From Gammaproteobacteria bacterium (GTDB taxonomy: Bacteria; Pseudomonadota; Gammaproteobacteria; Pseudomonadales; Azotimanducaceae): a stretch of 32,643 nucleotides of DNA. Each line of letters opens with the position of its first letter. Position 1 is the stretch's first letter. The notes under the pieces are model-generated. The model saw nothing but the letters and a program-made list of their open reading frames with translations, was not told where the DNA came from and did not search any database. The stretch spans positions 1 to 32,643 of the forward strand of contig JAADHW010000084.1 in the NCBI GenBank assembly GCA_013151695.1. The letters run 5' to 3'. Positions 1 through 9,490 of the stretch are shown piece by piece. A program made the translations under genes and the position numbers.

Positions 1-857
1 GGGCGAACGGCCTTGGCCTGTTGTTCGAGAATTTGCGTACCGATGCCTTCTGCCGTGAAGAGCTCTACCAATAGGGCGCCGTCTTGCTCAAAACTCACAA
101 GGTGTGACTTATTCACACCACCGCGCACCGCGTGTGCGAGTGCACGTAGCCGCACTTGTTTTTGGTCTGGGTACTGATCGATACGCTGTTCTAGGCCGGT
201 TGGAGTAAAGGAACTAATGCGTTCGCCGTTCTGAGTGGTAAGGGCGAAATCGTCGAATACAATGAGTTTATCTGCGCTAATTTGAACCGCTAATTCTGCT
301 GCGAGATCTTCTGCAATAAGATTAAAAGCTTGGCCCGAGGGAGAATAGCCAATCGGCGATTGCAGCAGTAAGCCGCCTGTCGTTAGTATGCTTTCGATAC
401 GATCTTTTTCTACTTTCCTCACTTCACCTGTGAATAGATGATCGACACCGTCGATTATGCCGATGGGCTGGGCGGTAACGAAGTTGCCTGAGATGACCGG
501 AACTTCAACATTGTGCAGTGGCGTGTTGGGTAGCCCTGTTGAAAAAAGTGCTTCAAGTTGAGTGCGTATGGTGCCGTTTACACCGGCAATCATATTCATT
601 GCCGCACTGTCAGTAATGCGCCTTGCCTTGTGATATTCAGACTTACCCAGTTGCTGCTCTATTTGTGGTCTTGCCCCATGTACCAAGACCAAGCGGACGC
701 CCAGCACGTGTAGTAGTGCCAGGTCATGTACGATGTGGGTAAGGTTGGTATGTTGTAACGCTTCGCCTGTCAACAATATAACAAACGTTTTGTCGCGGTG
801 CGCACTTATGTAGGGGGTGGAGCCTCTAAACCACCTGGCGTAATCCGTTGTCTGCAT
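1..857 (-). CDS. argA: N-acetylglutamate synthase (amino-acid N-acetyltransferase), 3' end cut off by window edge
   Basis: Manual translation from ATG at 857..855 on the minus strand: MQTTDYARWFRGSTPYISAHRDKTFVILLTGEAL...HDLALLHVLGVRLVLVHGARPQIEQQL...; open to base 1. Amino-acid kinase domain followed by a GNAT-like region; adjacent to argE. Not in the supplied ORF track because the stop lies outside the window. Confidence 0.9.
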   Translation of the reverse strand, partial: MQTTDYARWFRGSTPYISAHRDKTFVILLTGEALQHTNLTHIVHDLALLHVLGVRLVLVHGARPQIEQQLGKSEYHKARRITDSAAMNMIAGVNGTIRTQLEALFSTGLPNTPLHNVEVPVISGNFVTAQPIGIIDGVDHLFTGEVRKVEKDRIESILTTGGLLLQSPIGYSPSGQAFNLIAEDLAAELAVQISADKLIVFDDFALTTQNGERISSFTPTGLEQRIDQYPDQKQVRLRALAHAVRGGVNKSHLVSFEQDGALLVELFTAEGIGTQILEQQAKAVR

Positions 858-880
858 ATTTCACACCGTGTGGTAACAGG

Positions 881-2032
881 TCACGCGGTGCAGTAACGTT
901 GAATGACGTGGCGCAGTATTTCTGTAGCAGGTTCAATTTGGTCCCGCGCAAGAAATTCGTTGGGCTGATGTGCTTGATCAATGCTGCCAGGGCCAAACAC
1001 AACCGTGTCCATACCTAGCTTTTGTAAAAAATGACCTTCGGTACCAAAGGCGACTGTACCAGGTGGGTTACCGGAATGTTTCGCCAAAGTTTGCACTAGG
1101 TCGTTGTCTTTGTCCGTTTCAAAGGGTGGAATTGGCGGATAGTGGGTGGTGAGTTCTAATGTGGTTTCACACCGTGCCACGACACCTTGCAATCGGGATG
1201 ACAACATTTCGATGGTGGCGTGGGTGTCCATGCCAGGTAGCAGGCGTAAGTCGATTTGCAATTCTGCATGGCTGCAAATTCTATTGGGACTGTCGCCGGC
1301 GTGCATGCAGCCTAAATTCATTGTGGGAATGTGTACTTCAAAGGCTGGGTTTTGATTTTGTTCTGCCAGTTCGGTGCGAAAGCGAATCAGTTCGCCCATC
1401 ACGTCGTACATCGAATCGAGGGCGTTGCAGCCCAAATCAGGATTAGAGCTATGGCCAGACGCGCCCTGTAGCCGAATGGTTAGAAAGGCAATGCCTTTGT
1501 GTGCGTAGATAGGCTTCAGGCCAGTGGGCTCGCCGATTATGGCGTACTCTGCCTGCACACTTTGCGATTCTGCAAGATAGCGTGCACCTGCCATGGAAGA
1601 CTCTTCATCGGAAGTTGCCACGATGGTAATGGGCGCTTTTAATGGCTGGTCTAAGAATGTTGTCACTGCTTGCAATGCCACGGGGAAAAACCCCTTCATG
1701 TCGCATGTGCCCAGACCGTAGAGCTTGTTGTCTGCTTCGGTGATTTTAAACGGGTCGCTCTGCCATTTCTTTTCGTCGTAAGGTACGGTGTCGGTATGGC
1801 CTGCCAGCACCAAGCCGCCCTCGCCGTCGCCATAACGGGCAATCAGATTGGCTTTCTGAGGGTTATCCGGTAACGGCATGAGTTGAGTGTTGAAACCCAA
1901 TCCGTCGAGCCAATTGGCCAGGTGTTCGATCACTCGCAGGTTGCTGCGGTCAATACTGGGTGTGGTAGAGCTTACTGAGGGTTCGCCCACCAAGGTTGCC
2001 AGCATCTCGTCGAATTTAGGTAGCGCGGCCAT
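881..2032 (-). CDS. argE: Acetylornithine deacetylase (M20 peptidase family)
   Basis: M20 motifs GHTDTVPYD, ATSDEESSMAGA, GEPTGLKPIYAHKG, GPGSIDQAHQPNE. Track start at 2098; internal ATG (MAALPKFDEML) at 2032 is the likelier start. Confidence 0.9.
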   Translation of the reverse strand: MAALPKFDEMLATLVGEPSVSSTTPSIDRSNLRVIEHLANWLDGLGFNTQLMPLPDNPQKANLIARYGDGEGGLVLAGHTDTVPYDEKKWQSDPFKITEADNKLYGLGTCDMKGFFPVALQAVTTFLDQPLKAPITIVATSDEESSMAGARYLAESQSVQAEYAIIGEPTGLKPIYAHKGIAFLTIRLQGASGHSSNPDLGCNALDSMYDVMGELIRFRTELAEQNQNPAFEVHIPTMNLGCMHAGDSPNRICSHAELQIDLRLLPGMDTHATIEMLSSRLQGVVARCETTLELTTHYPPIPPFETDKDNDLVQTLAKHSGNPPGTVAFGTEGHFLQKLGMDTVVFGPGSIDQAHQPNEFLARDQIEPATEILRHVIQRYCTA

Positions 2033-2245
2033 AACTCTCGTGCATTGTCGGTCAATCAAAAGGGCACATATTCTAGTCCGAACTTGGCCAAAAAACACCT
2101 AAGTTGTTTAATTACTTACACTTTTTCTTCTGTGACAGAGGTCAAATCCAATGGCCGTAGTACTTGCAAATTGTCTGTCTGGGGCGATACTGCTGGGTCT
2201 GTAAATGCATGTATGGATAGATGCGTGGCGGAAAATAAAGCGCAA

Positions 2246-4096
2246 ATGGATTCTCCCGAAATACCCCAAGCTACTAAGGCAGGTGAAAGCCTGAGCCAGC
2301 AGCGTGGTTTTGGTGGCGGGGCGTTTGATTTGGGTACCGAGCAGCTACTCGATTTACCTATTTTCCTAGAGGCATTAGTAGAAGACGAGTTCATTGGTCG
2401 CCGGCAAGCAGAAGATGTCCTCATCGCGCCACGCTCAAAGAAAGAACTGAGCATGCATCCGCTAGAAATTGTTGCTGGTAAGGAATTCGAGAATCGCCAA
2501 AACCCTGGCCATACGCTCAATTTAGAAACTATGACCCAATGGCTGGCTGAGCGGTCGGGTCAGTCTTATGTCCGTATCGATCCACTCAAGATCAATGTGA
2601 ATGCAGCCACCGAAGTTATGTCTTATGCCTTTGCTCAGCGACACAATATCTTGGCGCTGGAAGTGGCGGATGAATATGTGGTTATCGCCAGTGGCCAGCC
2701 CTACATGTTTCAGTGGGAGTCCATGCTCACCCAAACTCTGCGTGAACGTCGCATACGTCGTGTGGTTTGTAATCCTGCTGATCTAACTCGTTATCAATTA
2801 GAATTCTATACTATCGCGCGCTCCGCAGCTCGTGCGGCAGATGCGGGGATGGAAGTTTCTGGTATCACCAACCTTGAGCAAATGCTTGAGCTGGGGGGGC
2901 TCAAATCTCCCGAAGCCAATGACGCCCACGTGGTGAACATTGTCGACTGGTTACTACAATATGCTTTCGACCAACGTGCCAGTGACATTCATATTGAGCC
3001 GCGACGCGACAAAGGTCTGATTCGTTTTCGTATAGACGGTATTTTGCATCACGTGTACGAACTACCCTCTGCAGTTAACGCTGCGGTGACCAGCCGTTTA
3101 AAAATTTTAGGTCGTATGGATGTTGCGGAGAAACGTCGTCCTCAAGACGGTCGGGTAAAAACCGTCAGCCAGGATGGTGATGAAATCGAATTGCGCTTAT
3201 CCACCTTGCCCACGGCTTTTGGCGAGAAGATGGTCATGCGTATTTTTGACCCTGATGTGCTGTTGCGCAGCTTCCAAGAGCTGGGTCTTACCGGCGACGA
3301 CTATGAACGATGGCGTGACATGACGCACTCTGCCAATGGTATTGTGCTGGTGACAGGGCCAACGGGGTCAGGCAAAACCACCACCCTATATAGTACCCTC
3401 AAGCAGTTGGCGACCGATGAGGTCAATGTTTGTACCGTTGAAGACCCCATCGAGATGGTTGAGCCCTCCTTCAATCAAATGCAGATACAGCACAATATTG
3501 GTGTGTCCTTCGCCTCGGGTGTGCGCGCCCTGATGCGACAAGACCCAGACATTATCATGGTGGGCGAGATACGTGACCTTGAAACCGCTGAAATGGCTAT
3601 TCAAGCTGCGCTTACCGGTCATTTAGTGATTTCAACGTTGCATACCAATGATGCGCCTACCGCCATCAGCCGTATGCTTGACCTGGGTGTACCTGCTTAC
3701 ATGATTCGAGCCACAGTATTGGGCATCATGGCGCAGCGGCTGATACGAACATTGTGTCCCCATTGCAAAGTAGAAGAACCAGTCGACGAAGAAGCCTGGC
3801 AACTGCTAACTACTCCCTATCGAATAAAGCCACCCACTAAGTTCTTCGTGCCCAAGGGGTGCCTAGAATGCCGTGATACAGGGTATCTTGGTCGCATGGG
3901 TATATACGAAATTCTATCCATGACCGACAAAGTAAATTCTCTGATCAAAGCCGAAACTGAACTCGAAGACATCCGCAAAGCCGGCATGGAGCAAGGTATG
4001 CGCACGCTACGACTATCTGGTGCGCAAAAAGTAGGTGCAGGCGTCACCACCGTAGCCGAAATTCTAAGGGTTGCCCCGGTCTCACAATACCAGTAG
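2246..4096 (+). CDS. GspE/PulE/PilB family secretion or pilus assembly ATPase (orphan)
   Basis: Walker A GPTGSGKTTTLYSTL, Walker B region LMRQDPDIIMVGEIRD, HLVISTLHTNDAPTAISRMLDLG, C-terminal Cys motif CPHCK...CLECRDTGY. Start uncertain: track uses TTG at 2045; ATG 2213 or 2246 more plausible. Confidence 0.88.
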   Translation: MDSPEIPQATKAGESLSQQRGFGGGAFDLGTEQLLDLPIFLEALVEDEFIGRRQAEDVLIAPRSKKELSMHPLEIVAGKEFENRQNPGHTLNLETMTQWLAERSGQSYVRIDPLKINVNAATEVMSYAFAQRHNILALEVADEYVVIASGQPYMFQWESMLTQTLRERRIRRVVCNPADLTRYQLEFYTIARSAARAADAGMEVSGITNLEQMLELGGLKSPEANDAHVVNIVDWLLQYAFDQRASDIHIEPRRDKGLIRFRIDGILHHVYELPSAVNAAVTSRLKILGRMDVAEKRRPQDGRVKTVSQDGDEIELRLSTLPTAFGEKMVMRIFDPDVLLRSFQELGLTGDDYERWRDMTHSANGIVLVTGPTGSGKTTTLYSTLKQLATDEVNVCTVEDPIEMVEPSFNQMQIQHNIGVSFASGVRALMRQDPDIIMVGEIRDLETAEMAIQAALTGHLVISTLHTNDAPTAISRMLDLGVPAYMIRATVLGIMAQRLIRTLCPHCKVEEPVDEEAWQLLTTPYRIKPPTKFFVPKGCLECRDTGYLGRMGIYEILSMTDKVNSLIKAETELEDIRKAGMEQGMRTLRLSGAQKVGAGVTTVAEILRVAPVSQYQ

Positions 4097-4220
4097 GCAT
4101 CTCCTAGCGAAGATGAGATCGAGCGACCGCGCAGCTTAGAAGTCTCCAAAATTCCGCAGATTTCCCCCATAAATTATGTTGCAATGTCGCGCCTAGCATA
4201 GGAACAACAACAGAACCTAC

Positions 4221-5150
4221 ATGACAGAGTCGAACTTTGCCGACCGTGACGGTTGGATTTGGATGGATGGAAAGCTGACACCCTGGCGCGACGCCAAAGT
4301 GCACGTGCTCACGCATACACTACATTACGGCTTAGGTGTTTTTGAAGGTGTGCGTGCGTACAACACACCCAATGGCCCCTGTATTTTCCGTCTTCAAGAG
4401 CATACTCAACGTCTCTTTGACTCGGCCCACATTCTCGGTATGAAGTTGCCTTTTACCGCTCAGCAACTCAGTGATGCCCAGCGTGAAGTATTTCGCGCCA
4501 ATGAATTGGCAGAGGGTTATTTGCGGCCGATGGCTTTTTTAGGTACCGAAGCCATGGGTTTGCGTGCCCAAGGGCTGTCTGTTCACGTCTGCATTGCTTC
4601 CTGGCCTTGGCCAAACTACATGGATGCAGATGCCCGCGACAATGGCATTAAGGTACGTACCTCGTCGTATACGCGTCATCATGTCAACATCACTATGTGT
4701 AAGGCGAAGTCTAACGGTAACTACACCAACAGTATTCTGGCGTTACATGAAGCGTTAGAGTCTGGCTGCGATGAAGCATTATTGTTAGATAACGAAGGCT
4801 ACGTTGCCGAGGGCAGTGGTGAGAATATTTTTCTGGTGAAGAATGGCGAATTGATTACCCCAGAGCTTACCTCCTGTCTGGCGGGCATCACCCGAGATAC
4901 TGTGTTCGCTTTGGCGCAGGAGAAGGGGATTAACGTGCGCGAACGACGCATCACTCGAGATGAAGTTTACATTGCAGATGAGGCATTCTTTACCGGCACC
5001 GCTGCTGAAGTACTGCCAATTTGCTCTCTCGACGGGCGCACTATCGGTACAGGAGTTCGCGGGACAATAACGGAAATGTTACAAGCCACCTATTTCGATC
5101 AAGTCCGCGGTAAGCGAGACAGCTTTCCCGAATGGCAGTCACCCGTATAG
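4221..5150 (+). CDS. ilvE: Branched-chain amino acid aminotransferase (class IV PLP)
   Basis: WIWMDGKLTPWRDAKVHVLTHTLHYGLGVFEGVRAY; KAKSNGNYTNSILALHEAL; EGSGENIFLVKNGELITP; AFFTGTAAEVLPI. Confidence 0.95.
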   Translation: MTESNFADRDGWIWMDGKLTPWRDAKVHVLTHTLHYGLGVFEGVRAYNTPNGPCIFRLQEHTQRLFDSAHILGMKLPFTAQQLSDAQREVFRANELAEGYLRPMAFLGTEAMGLRAQGLSVHVCIASWPWPNYMDADARDNGIKVRTSSYTRHHVNITMCKAKSNGNYTNSILALHEALESGCDEALLLDNEGYVAEGSGENIFLVKNGELITPELTSCLAGITRDTVFALAQEKGINVRERRITRDEVYIADEAFFTGTAAEVLPICSLDGRTIGTGVRGTITEMLQATYFDQVRGKRDSFPEWQSPV

Positions 5151-5163
5151 GGTTGCGGTAGCC

Positions 5164-6189
5164 GTGTCTAAGATGCTAATCGTTGGCCCCGCTTGGGTCG
5201 GCGACATGGTCATGGCACATACGTTGGTTCAGCGCTTGCATAAACAAGATTCTTCGCGTGAACTACACATGCTGGCACCACCTGCTACGGCACCGGTAGC
5301 CCAGCGTATGGCCGAAATTGGCCTGGTCCATACTGTGGATTTTGCTCACGGCGAATTGGCTTTGAGTAAGCGACGACGAGTGGGCCAAAACCTCAAATCC
5401 TACGGTTATGAGCGAGCCTATGTATTACCGAACAGTTGGAAATCAGCTTTGGTGCCTTTTTTTGCAGGTATAGAAACCAGAGTGGGATGGCATGGGGAAG
5501 CACGTTACGGGTTATTGAACGATCGGCGCAAGTTGGACAAGCACGTGTACCCTTTAATGATTGAGCGGTTTATGGCTTTGGCTGAGTGCCCAGGATTAGA
5601 TCAAGAGCCTGGCCAAACGACGGCGCCAACTCTGCGCCATCCCTATCCGCACCCCAAGCTTGAAGCGGACCCAAATAATGCAGCCAGTTTGTTACAAAAA
5701 CTGTCTTTGCAGCAGGGTGCGACGGTTGCCATCTGCCCAGGGGCAGAGTTTGGTGCTGCCAAAAAGTGGCCGCCGCAACATTACGCCGCGGTGGCAAACG
5801 AGTTGGTTGCACGTGGCAAGCAAGTGTGGTTGATGGGGTCACCGAGCGATCAACAAGATTGTGCTGCCATCGTGTCCCAGGTGCCCGCTGCGGTTAATTT
5901 GGCAGGCAAAACAAGCTTGCTCGATGCGCTAGACTTGCTGTCACTCACTGAACAGGTATTGTCTAACGATTCTGGGCTGATGCACGTGGCCTGTGCGCTT
6001 GGTATCCCCACCTTGGGAATTTTCGGTTCTACCTCTGCCGAATTCACTCCGCCGCTGGGTGAACACGCACAAGTGGTCGAACAGCAGCTAGATTGTCGGC
6101 CTTGTTTCCAGCGTACTTGTCCATTGGGCCATCTAGACTGTTTACAAAAACTCGAGCCAGCGCAGGTGATTGCGAGGTTATTGATGTGA
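5164..6189 (+). CDS. waaF: ADP-heptose:LPS heptosyltransferase II
   Basis: GT9 motifs MLIVGPAWVGDMVMAHTLVQRL, CPGAEFGAAKKWPPQHYAAVA, SNDSGLMHVACALGIPTLGIFGSTS; GTG start at 5164 or ATG at 5173. Confidence 0.93.
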   Translation: MSKMLIVGPAWVGDMVMAHTLVQRLHKQDSSRELHMLAPPATAPVAQRMAEIGLVHTVDFAHGELALSKRRRVGQNLKSYGYERAYVLPNSWKSALVPFFAGIETRVGWHGEARYGLLNDRRKLDKHVYPLMIERFMALAECPGLDQEPGQTTAPTLRHPYPHPKLEADPNNAASLLQKLSLQQGATVAICPGAEFGAAKKWPPQHYAAVANELVARGKQVWLMGSPSDQQDCAAIVSQVPAAVNLAGKTSLLDALDLLSLTEQVLSNDSGLMHVACALGIPTLGIFGSTSAEFTPPLGEHAQVVEQQLDCRPCFQRTCPLGHLDCLQKLEPAQVIARLLM

Positions 6190-7223
6190 TGCAGGGTCGA
6201 GTGTTGTTGATAAAAATGTCTAGTCTGGGTGACGTGATCCACGCAATGCCGGCTGTGACCGATGCAGTCAATGCGGGCTATTGTATTGACTGGGTAGTGG
6301 AGGAAGCCTTCGCTGATTTGGTCGCAATGCATCCAGGCGTTGATCGGGTCATTCCCATCGCCTGGCGTCGTTGGCGAAAACAATTTCGCCAAGCTAGACC
6401 GCAGATGCGAGAATTTTACAGCTCGCTGCGTTTGGACACCTATCAACACATTATAGACTCCCAGGGCTTGATCAAGAGTGCCATGGTAAGTTTGTTGGCG
6501 AGGGGTGAACGTTACGGGTTCTCCCATACGGTGGCACGAGAGCCTTGGGCCGCCTTTGCTTATCATCAACGCCATGTTGTGCCTCGTACTCAGCATGCCA
6601 TTGATCGCCAAAGACAATTATTTTCCGCTGCGCTAAATTATGTTTTGCCTACCCGTGAGTCGTCTGGCCTGGCTGACCTGGGTGCAACGCAACCTACTCG
6701 AGAATCTAAGCAAGTCATACTCTTGCATGGCACAACCTGGGTAAGCAAACATTGGCCGCAGAACATGTGGCAAGAGCTGGTAGCTTTGTCGAAGCAGGCT
6801 GGTTTCGAGCCAGTTGTCACCTGGGGTAACGAGGTAGAACGCAGCCGGGCTGAATTGTTGGCTAAGCACGGCGCCAAAATCCAATCGAAAGTGTCATTAG
6901 GTGAGCTGTTAGCAGTGTTGCAAAATGCAGCCTTGGTGATTGGGGTTGATAGCGGCCTGTGCCATTTAAGTGCGGCGTTAGGTACGCCCACACTCGGTCT
7001 ATACGGTGCTACCAGCGCGCGGTTAACAGGGTGTCGAGGACAGCGTGCCCAAACCCTACAAGGCCAAGCACCGTGTGTGCCTTGTATTAGACCAACGTGT
7101 ACCCAGTTTAGGGGCGATACGCCCCTTTGGAAGCAGCAGCCAGTGCAGCCACCCTGTTTTGCAACGTTGAGCCCCGAGGTTGTTTGGCGCCAGGCCCATG
7201 GTTTGTTGGGCCAGAGCAGCTAG
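6189..7223 (+). CDS. waaC: LPS heptosyltransferase I
   Basis: MQGRVLLIKMSSLGDVIHAMPAVTDA; GVDSGLCHLSAALGTPTLGLYGATSARLTG. ATG at 6189 overlaps the TGA of waaF (TGATG); the track's upstream start at 6093 is not needed. Confidence 0.93.
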   Translation: MQGRVLLIKMSSLGDVIHAMPAVTDAVNAGYCIDWVVEEAFADLVAMHPGVDRVIPIAWRRWRKQFRQARPQMREFYSSLRLDTYQHIIDSQGLIKSAMVSLLARGERYGFSHTVAREPWAAFAYHQRHVVPRTQHAIDRQRQLFSAALNYVLPTRESSGLADLGATQPTRESKQVILLHGTTWVSKHWPQNMWQELVALSKQAGFEPVVTWGNEVERSRAELLAKHGAKIQSKVSLGELLAVLQNAALVIGVDSGLCHLSAALGTPTLGLYGATSARLTGCRGQRAQTLQGQAPCVPCIRPTCTQFRGDTPLWKQQPVQPPCFATLSPEVVWRQAHGLLGQSS

Positions 7224-9490
7224 TGCATTTCGCGTTCACCATATTCAAATATTTCCCCTATGGTGGTATTCAAAGGGACATGATGAAAATTGTTAATGAG
7301 TGCGTCGCGCGCGGTCATACCATCTCGATATTTACTCTACGATGGGAAGCGCCAGCACAAGACGATGTGCCTGTAGAGATTGTGCCCATTGTCGGGTTCA
7401 ACCGTCATTCTCAATATGAGCATTTCGCGAAATTTGTGAATCAGCGAGCTAGAGAAATTGGTTTCGATTTGGTGGTCGGTTTTAACAAGATGCCAGGTCT
7501 AGACATCTACTATGGTGGAGATTCTTGTTATATCGAGAAGGCACTGTCGCAAAGAGATGCTTGGTATCGCCTGTTGCCCAGGTTTAAGAGCTTCCATGCT
7601 GCAGAACGTGCTGTTTATGACAAATACAGCACTACACAGATTCTGGCTATATCGGATGTGGAGACGCCGCGCTATCGACACTATTATCAGACGCAACCAG
7701 ACCGATTTCATCTGCTACCCCCGGGGATAGAGCGCGATCGCATCGCGCCAGTAGACAAGTCGGCGGCACGCCGCGAATTACGAGCTGAGTTTGGTCTACG
7801 TGAAGATCAGCTGCTGCTACTTTTCATTGGCTCAGGGTTCATTAAGAAAGGCCTTGATCGGGCGTTGCTGGCAATGGCCACCTTACCTAAACAGGTGAAG
7901 GTGAAGACTCATCTGATGATCATTGGACGAGATAAGGGTGACGCTTTTGAACGTATGACTATGCGCTTGGGTTTAACCAAGCAAGTGACTTTCTTTACCG
8001 AGGGGCGTGACGATGTGCCCAGGTTCCTGTTTGCTGCTGATGCCTTGCTACACCCTGCTTATGATGAAACTGCGGGGATGGTGATTGTTGAGGCGATGTT
8101 GGCTGGAGTTCCGGTATTGGCCACAAAAAATTGTGGTTATGCCAAGTACCTCAACCAACACCAGGCGGGTATTGTATTGCCGCTGCCGTTTTCCCAAGAG
8201 AATCTTAATCAAGCGTTGCTAGAGTTGCTTACTTCACCCATGCGCGAGCAATGGGTGGCTCACGGTATTGCGGCGAAATCATCTGATGAGTTGTTCCAGC
8301 TGGTGCCAAAAGCGGTGGATATCATCGAAGGTGTGGCTAAACAACGTGAACCCTTGTTGATTTTCGTACTCTTCCACTATTTTCCTTATGGTGGGTTGCA
8401 GCGCGATTTTTTACGTATTGCACTTGCTTGCCAGGCAGGGGGTTTTCAAGTTCGCGTGTACTGTATGAGCTGGCAAGGAGAGCAACCTAGCGGTTTCGAC
8501 ATTGAAATAGTAGAAGAGACAGGCGTGGCTAACCACACTCGGCAACAACATTTTGCTGAACATATTTCAAAGCAGGTGAAGTGGTATCGTCCGTGTGCGA
8601 TTGTTGGCTTCAACCGAATGCCCGGCCTCGACTTCTACTATGCGGCCGACTCATGTTTTGAACACAAAGCGCAAGCCATGCGATCAGCTATCTATCGGCG
8701 CACTGAGCGATATCGTTTGATGTCATCGTATGAACGCGCAGTCTTTGCAGACAATGCAAAGACCCAAATTATGCTCATTGCACCCAGTCAAAAAGAACAG
8801 TTTCAAAGATACTATCAAACGCCGGATGAGCGGTTGGTTCTGCTGCCACCCGGGGTGAATCAAGATCGATGTCGTGCTGATGGGTGGCAAGCACAGCGGG
8901 CGCAAGTGCGAGCAGAGTTTGAGGTGGATGAAGGGCAGTACTTACTCCTGTTGGTTGGAAGTGGCTTCATCACCAAAGGACTTGATCGAGTCTTGAATAT
9001 GGTGGCCAGCCTGCCCCTGCCGCTTGCGTCAAAGACCCGACTGTTGGTCATTGGTCAAGATCACCCACAACAGTTTCGCCGTCAGGCTCGACAATTAGGT
9101 ATTCATCAACAAATTAGCATTGTAAAGGGGCGAGATGATATTCCTGCTATCTTGCAAGCTGCAGATGTCATGGTACACCCCGCCTATATGGAAAGTGGTG
9201 GCATGGTTTTAATAGAAGCCATAATTGCAGGGCTACCGGTTATCGCCTCTGGGGTTTGTGGTTTTGCGAGCTATATCCAGCAGGCGCAGGCTGGCTTGGT
9301 GTTAGATGAGCCCTTTGAGCAACAGAATTTTAATGAAACTGTAGCGCAATTGTTACTCGATCGAGAACGGCGTGCGCAATTGTCATCCAATGGTGTGCAA
9401 TATGGAGTTGATCATCCCGAATTGTATGACATGCCAAGCCACGCCCTCGCTTTCATTACGCAAAAAATTAAGGCGCAGCAAGCACTGTGA
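7223..9490 (+). CDS. Two-domain GT4 glycosyltransferase: tandem fusion of two WaaG-like (LPS core glucosyltransferase I family) domains
   Basis: GTG at 7223 overlaps the TAG of waaC. Two homologous halves: FKYFPYGGIQRDM.../FHYFPYGGLQRDF...; VVGFNKMPGLDIYYGGDSC/IVGFNRMPGLDFYYAADSC; IGSGFIKKGLDRA/VGSGFITKGLDRV; HPAYDETAGMVIVEA/HPAYMESGGMVLIEA. Boundary near 8345. Confidence 0.92.
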   Translation: MHFAFTIFKYFPYGGIQRDMMKIVNECVARGHTISIFTLRWEAPAQDDVPVEIVPIVGFNRHSQYEHFAKFVNQRAREIGFDLVVGFNKMPGLDIYYGGDSCYIEKALSQRDAWYRLLPRFKSFHAAERAVYDKYSTTQILAISDVETPRYRHYYQTQPDRFHLLPPGIERDRIAPVDKSAARRELRAEFGLREDQLLLLFIGSGFIKKGLDRALLAMATLPKQVKVKTHLMIIGRDKGDAFERMTMRLGLTKQVTFFTEGRDDVPRFLFAADALLHPAYDETAGMVIVEAMLAGVPVLATKNCGYAKYLNQHQAGIVLPLPFSQENLNQALLELLTSPMREQWVAHGIAAKSSDELFQLVPKAVDIIEGVAKQREPLLIFVLFHYFPYGGLQRDFLRIALACQAGGFQVRVYCMSWQGEQPSGFDIEIVEETGVANHTRQQHFAEHISKQVKWYRPCAIVGFNRMPGLDFYYAADSCFEHKAQAMRSAIYRRTERYRLMSSYERAVFADNAKTQIMLIAPSQKEQFQRYYQTPDERLVLLPPGVNQDRCRADGWQAQRAQVRAEFEVDEGQYLLLLVGSGFITKGLDRVLNMVASLPLPLASKTRLLVIGQDHPQQFRRQARQLGIHQQISIVKGRDDIPAILQAADVMVHPAYMESGGMVLIEAIIAGLPVIASGVCGFASYIQQAQAGLVLDEPFEQQNFNETVAQLLLDRERRAQLSSNGVQYGVDHPELYDMPSHALAFITQKIKAQQAL

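Noticed and set aside
2116-2520. 134-aa minus-strand ORF opposite the N-terminus of the GspE-like gene
   Set aside because: Low-complexity Ser-rich translation antisense to a coding region; no motif.
5850-6617. 255-aa minus-strand ORF antisense to waaF/waaC
   Set aside because: Composition is an artefact of the opposite strand of two well-supported heptosyltransferase genes; no recognisable motifs.
5164-7223. waaF/waaC as a possible recent tandem duplication
   Set aside because: Both are distinct, well-known heptosyltransferase families normally encoded side by side; sequences are far diverged.
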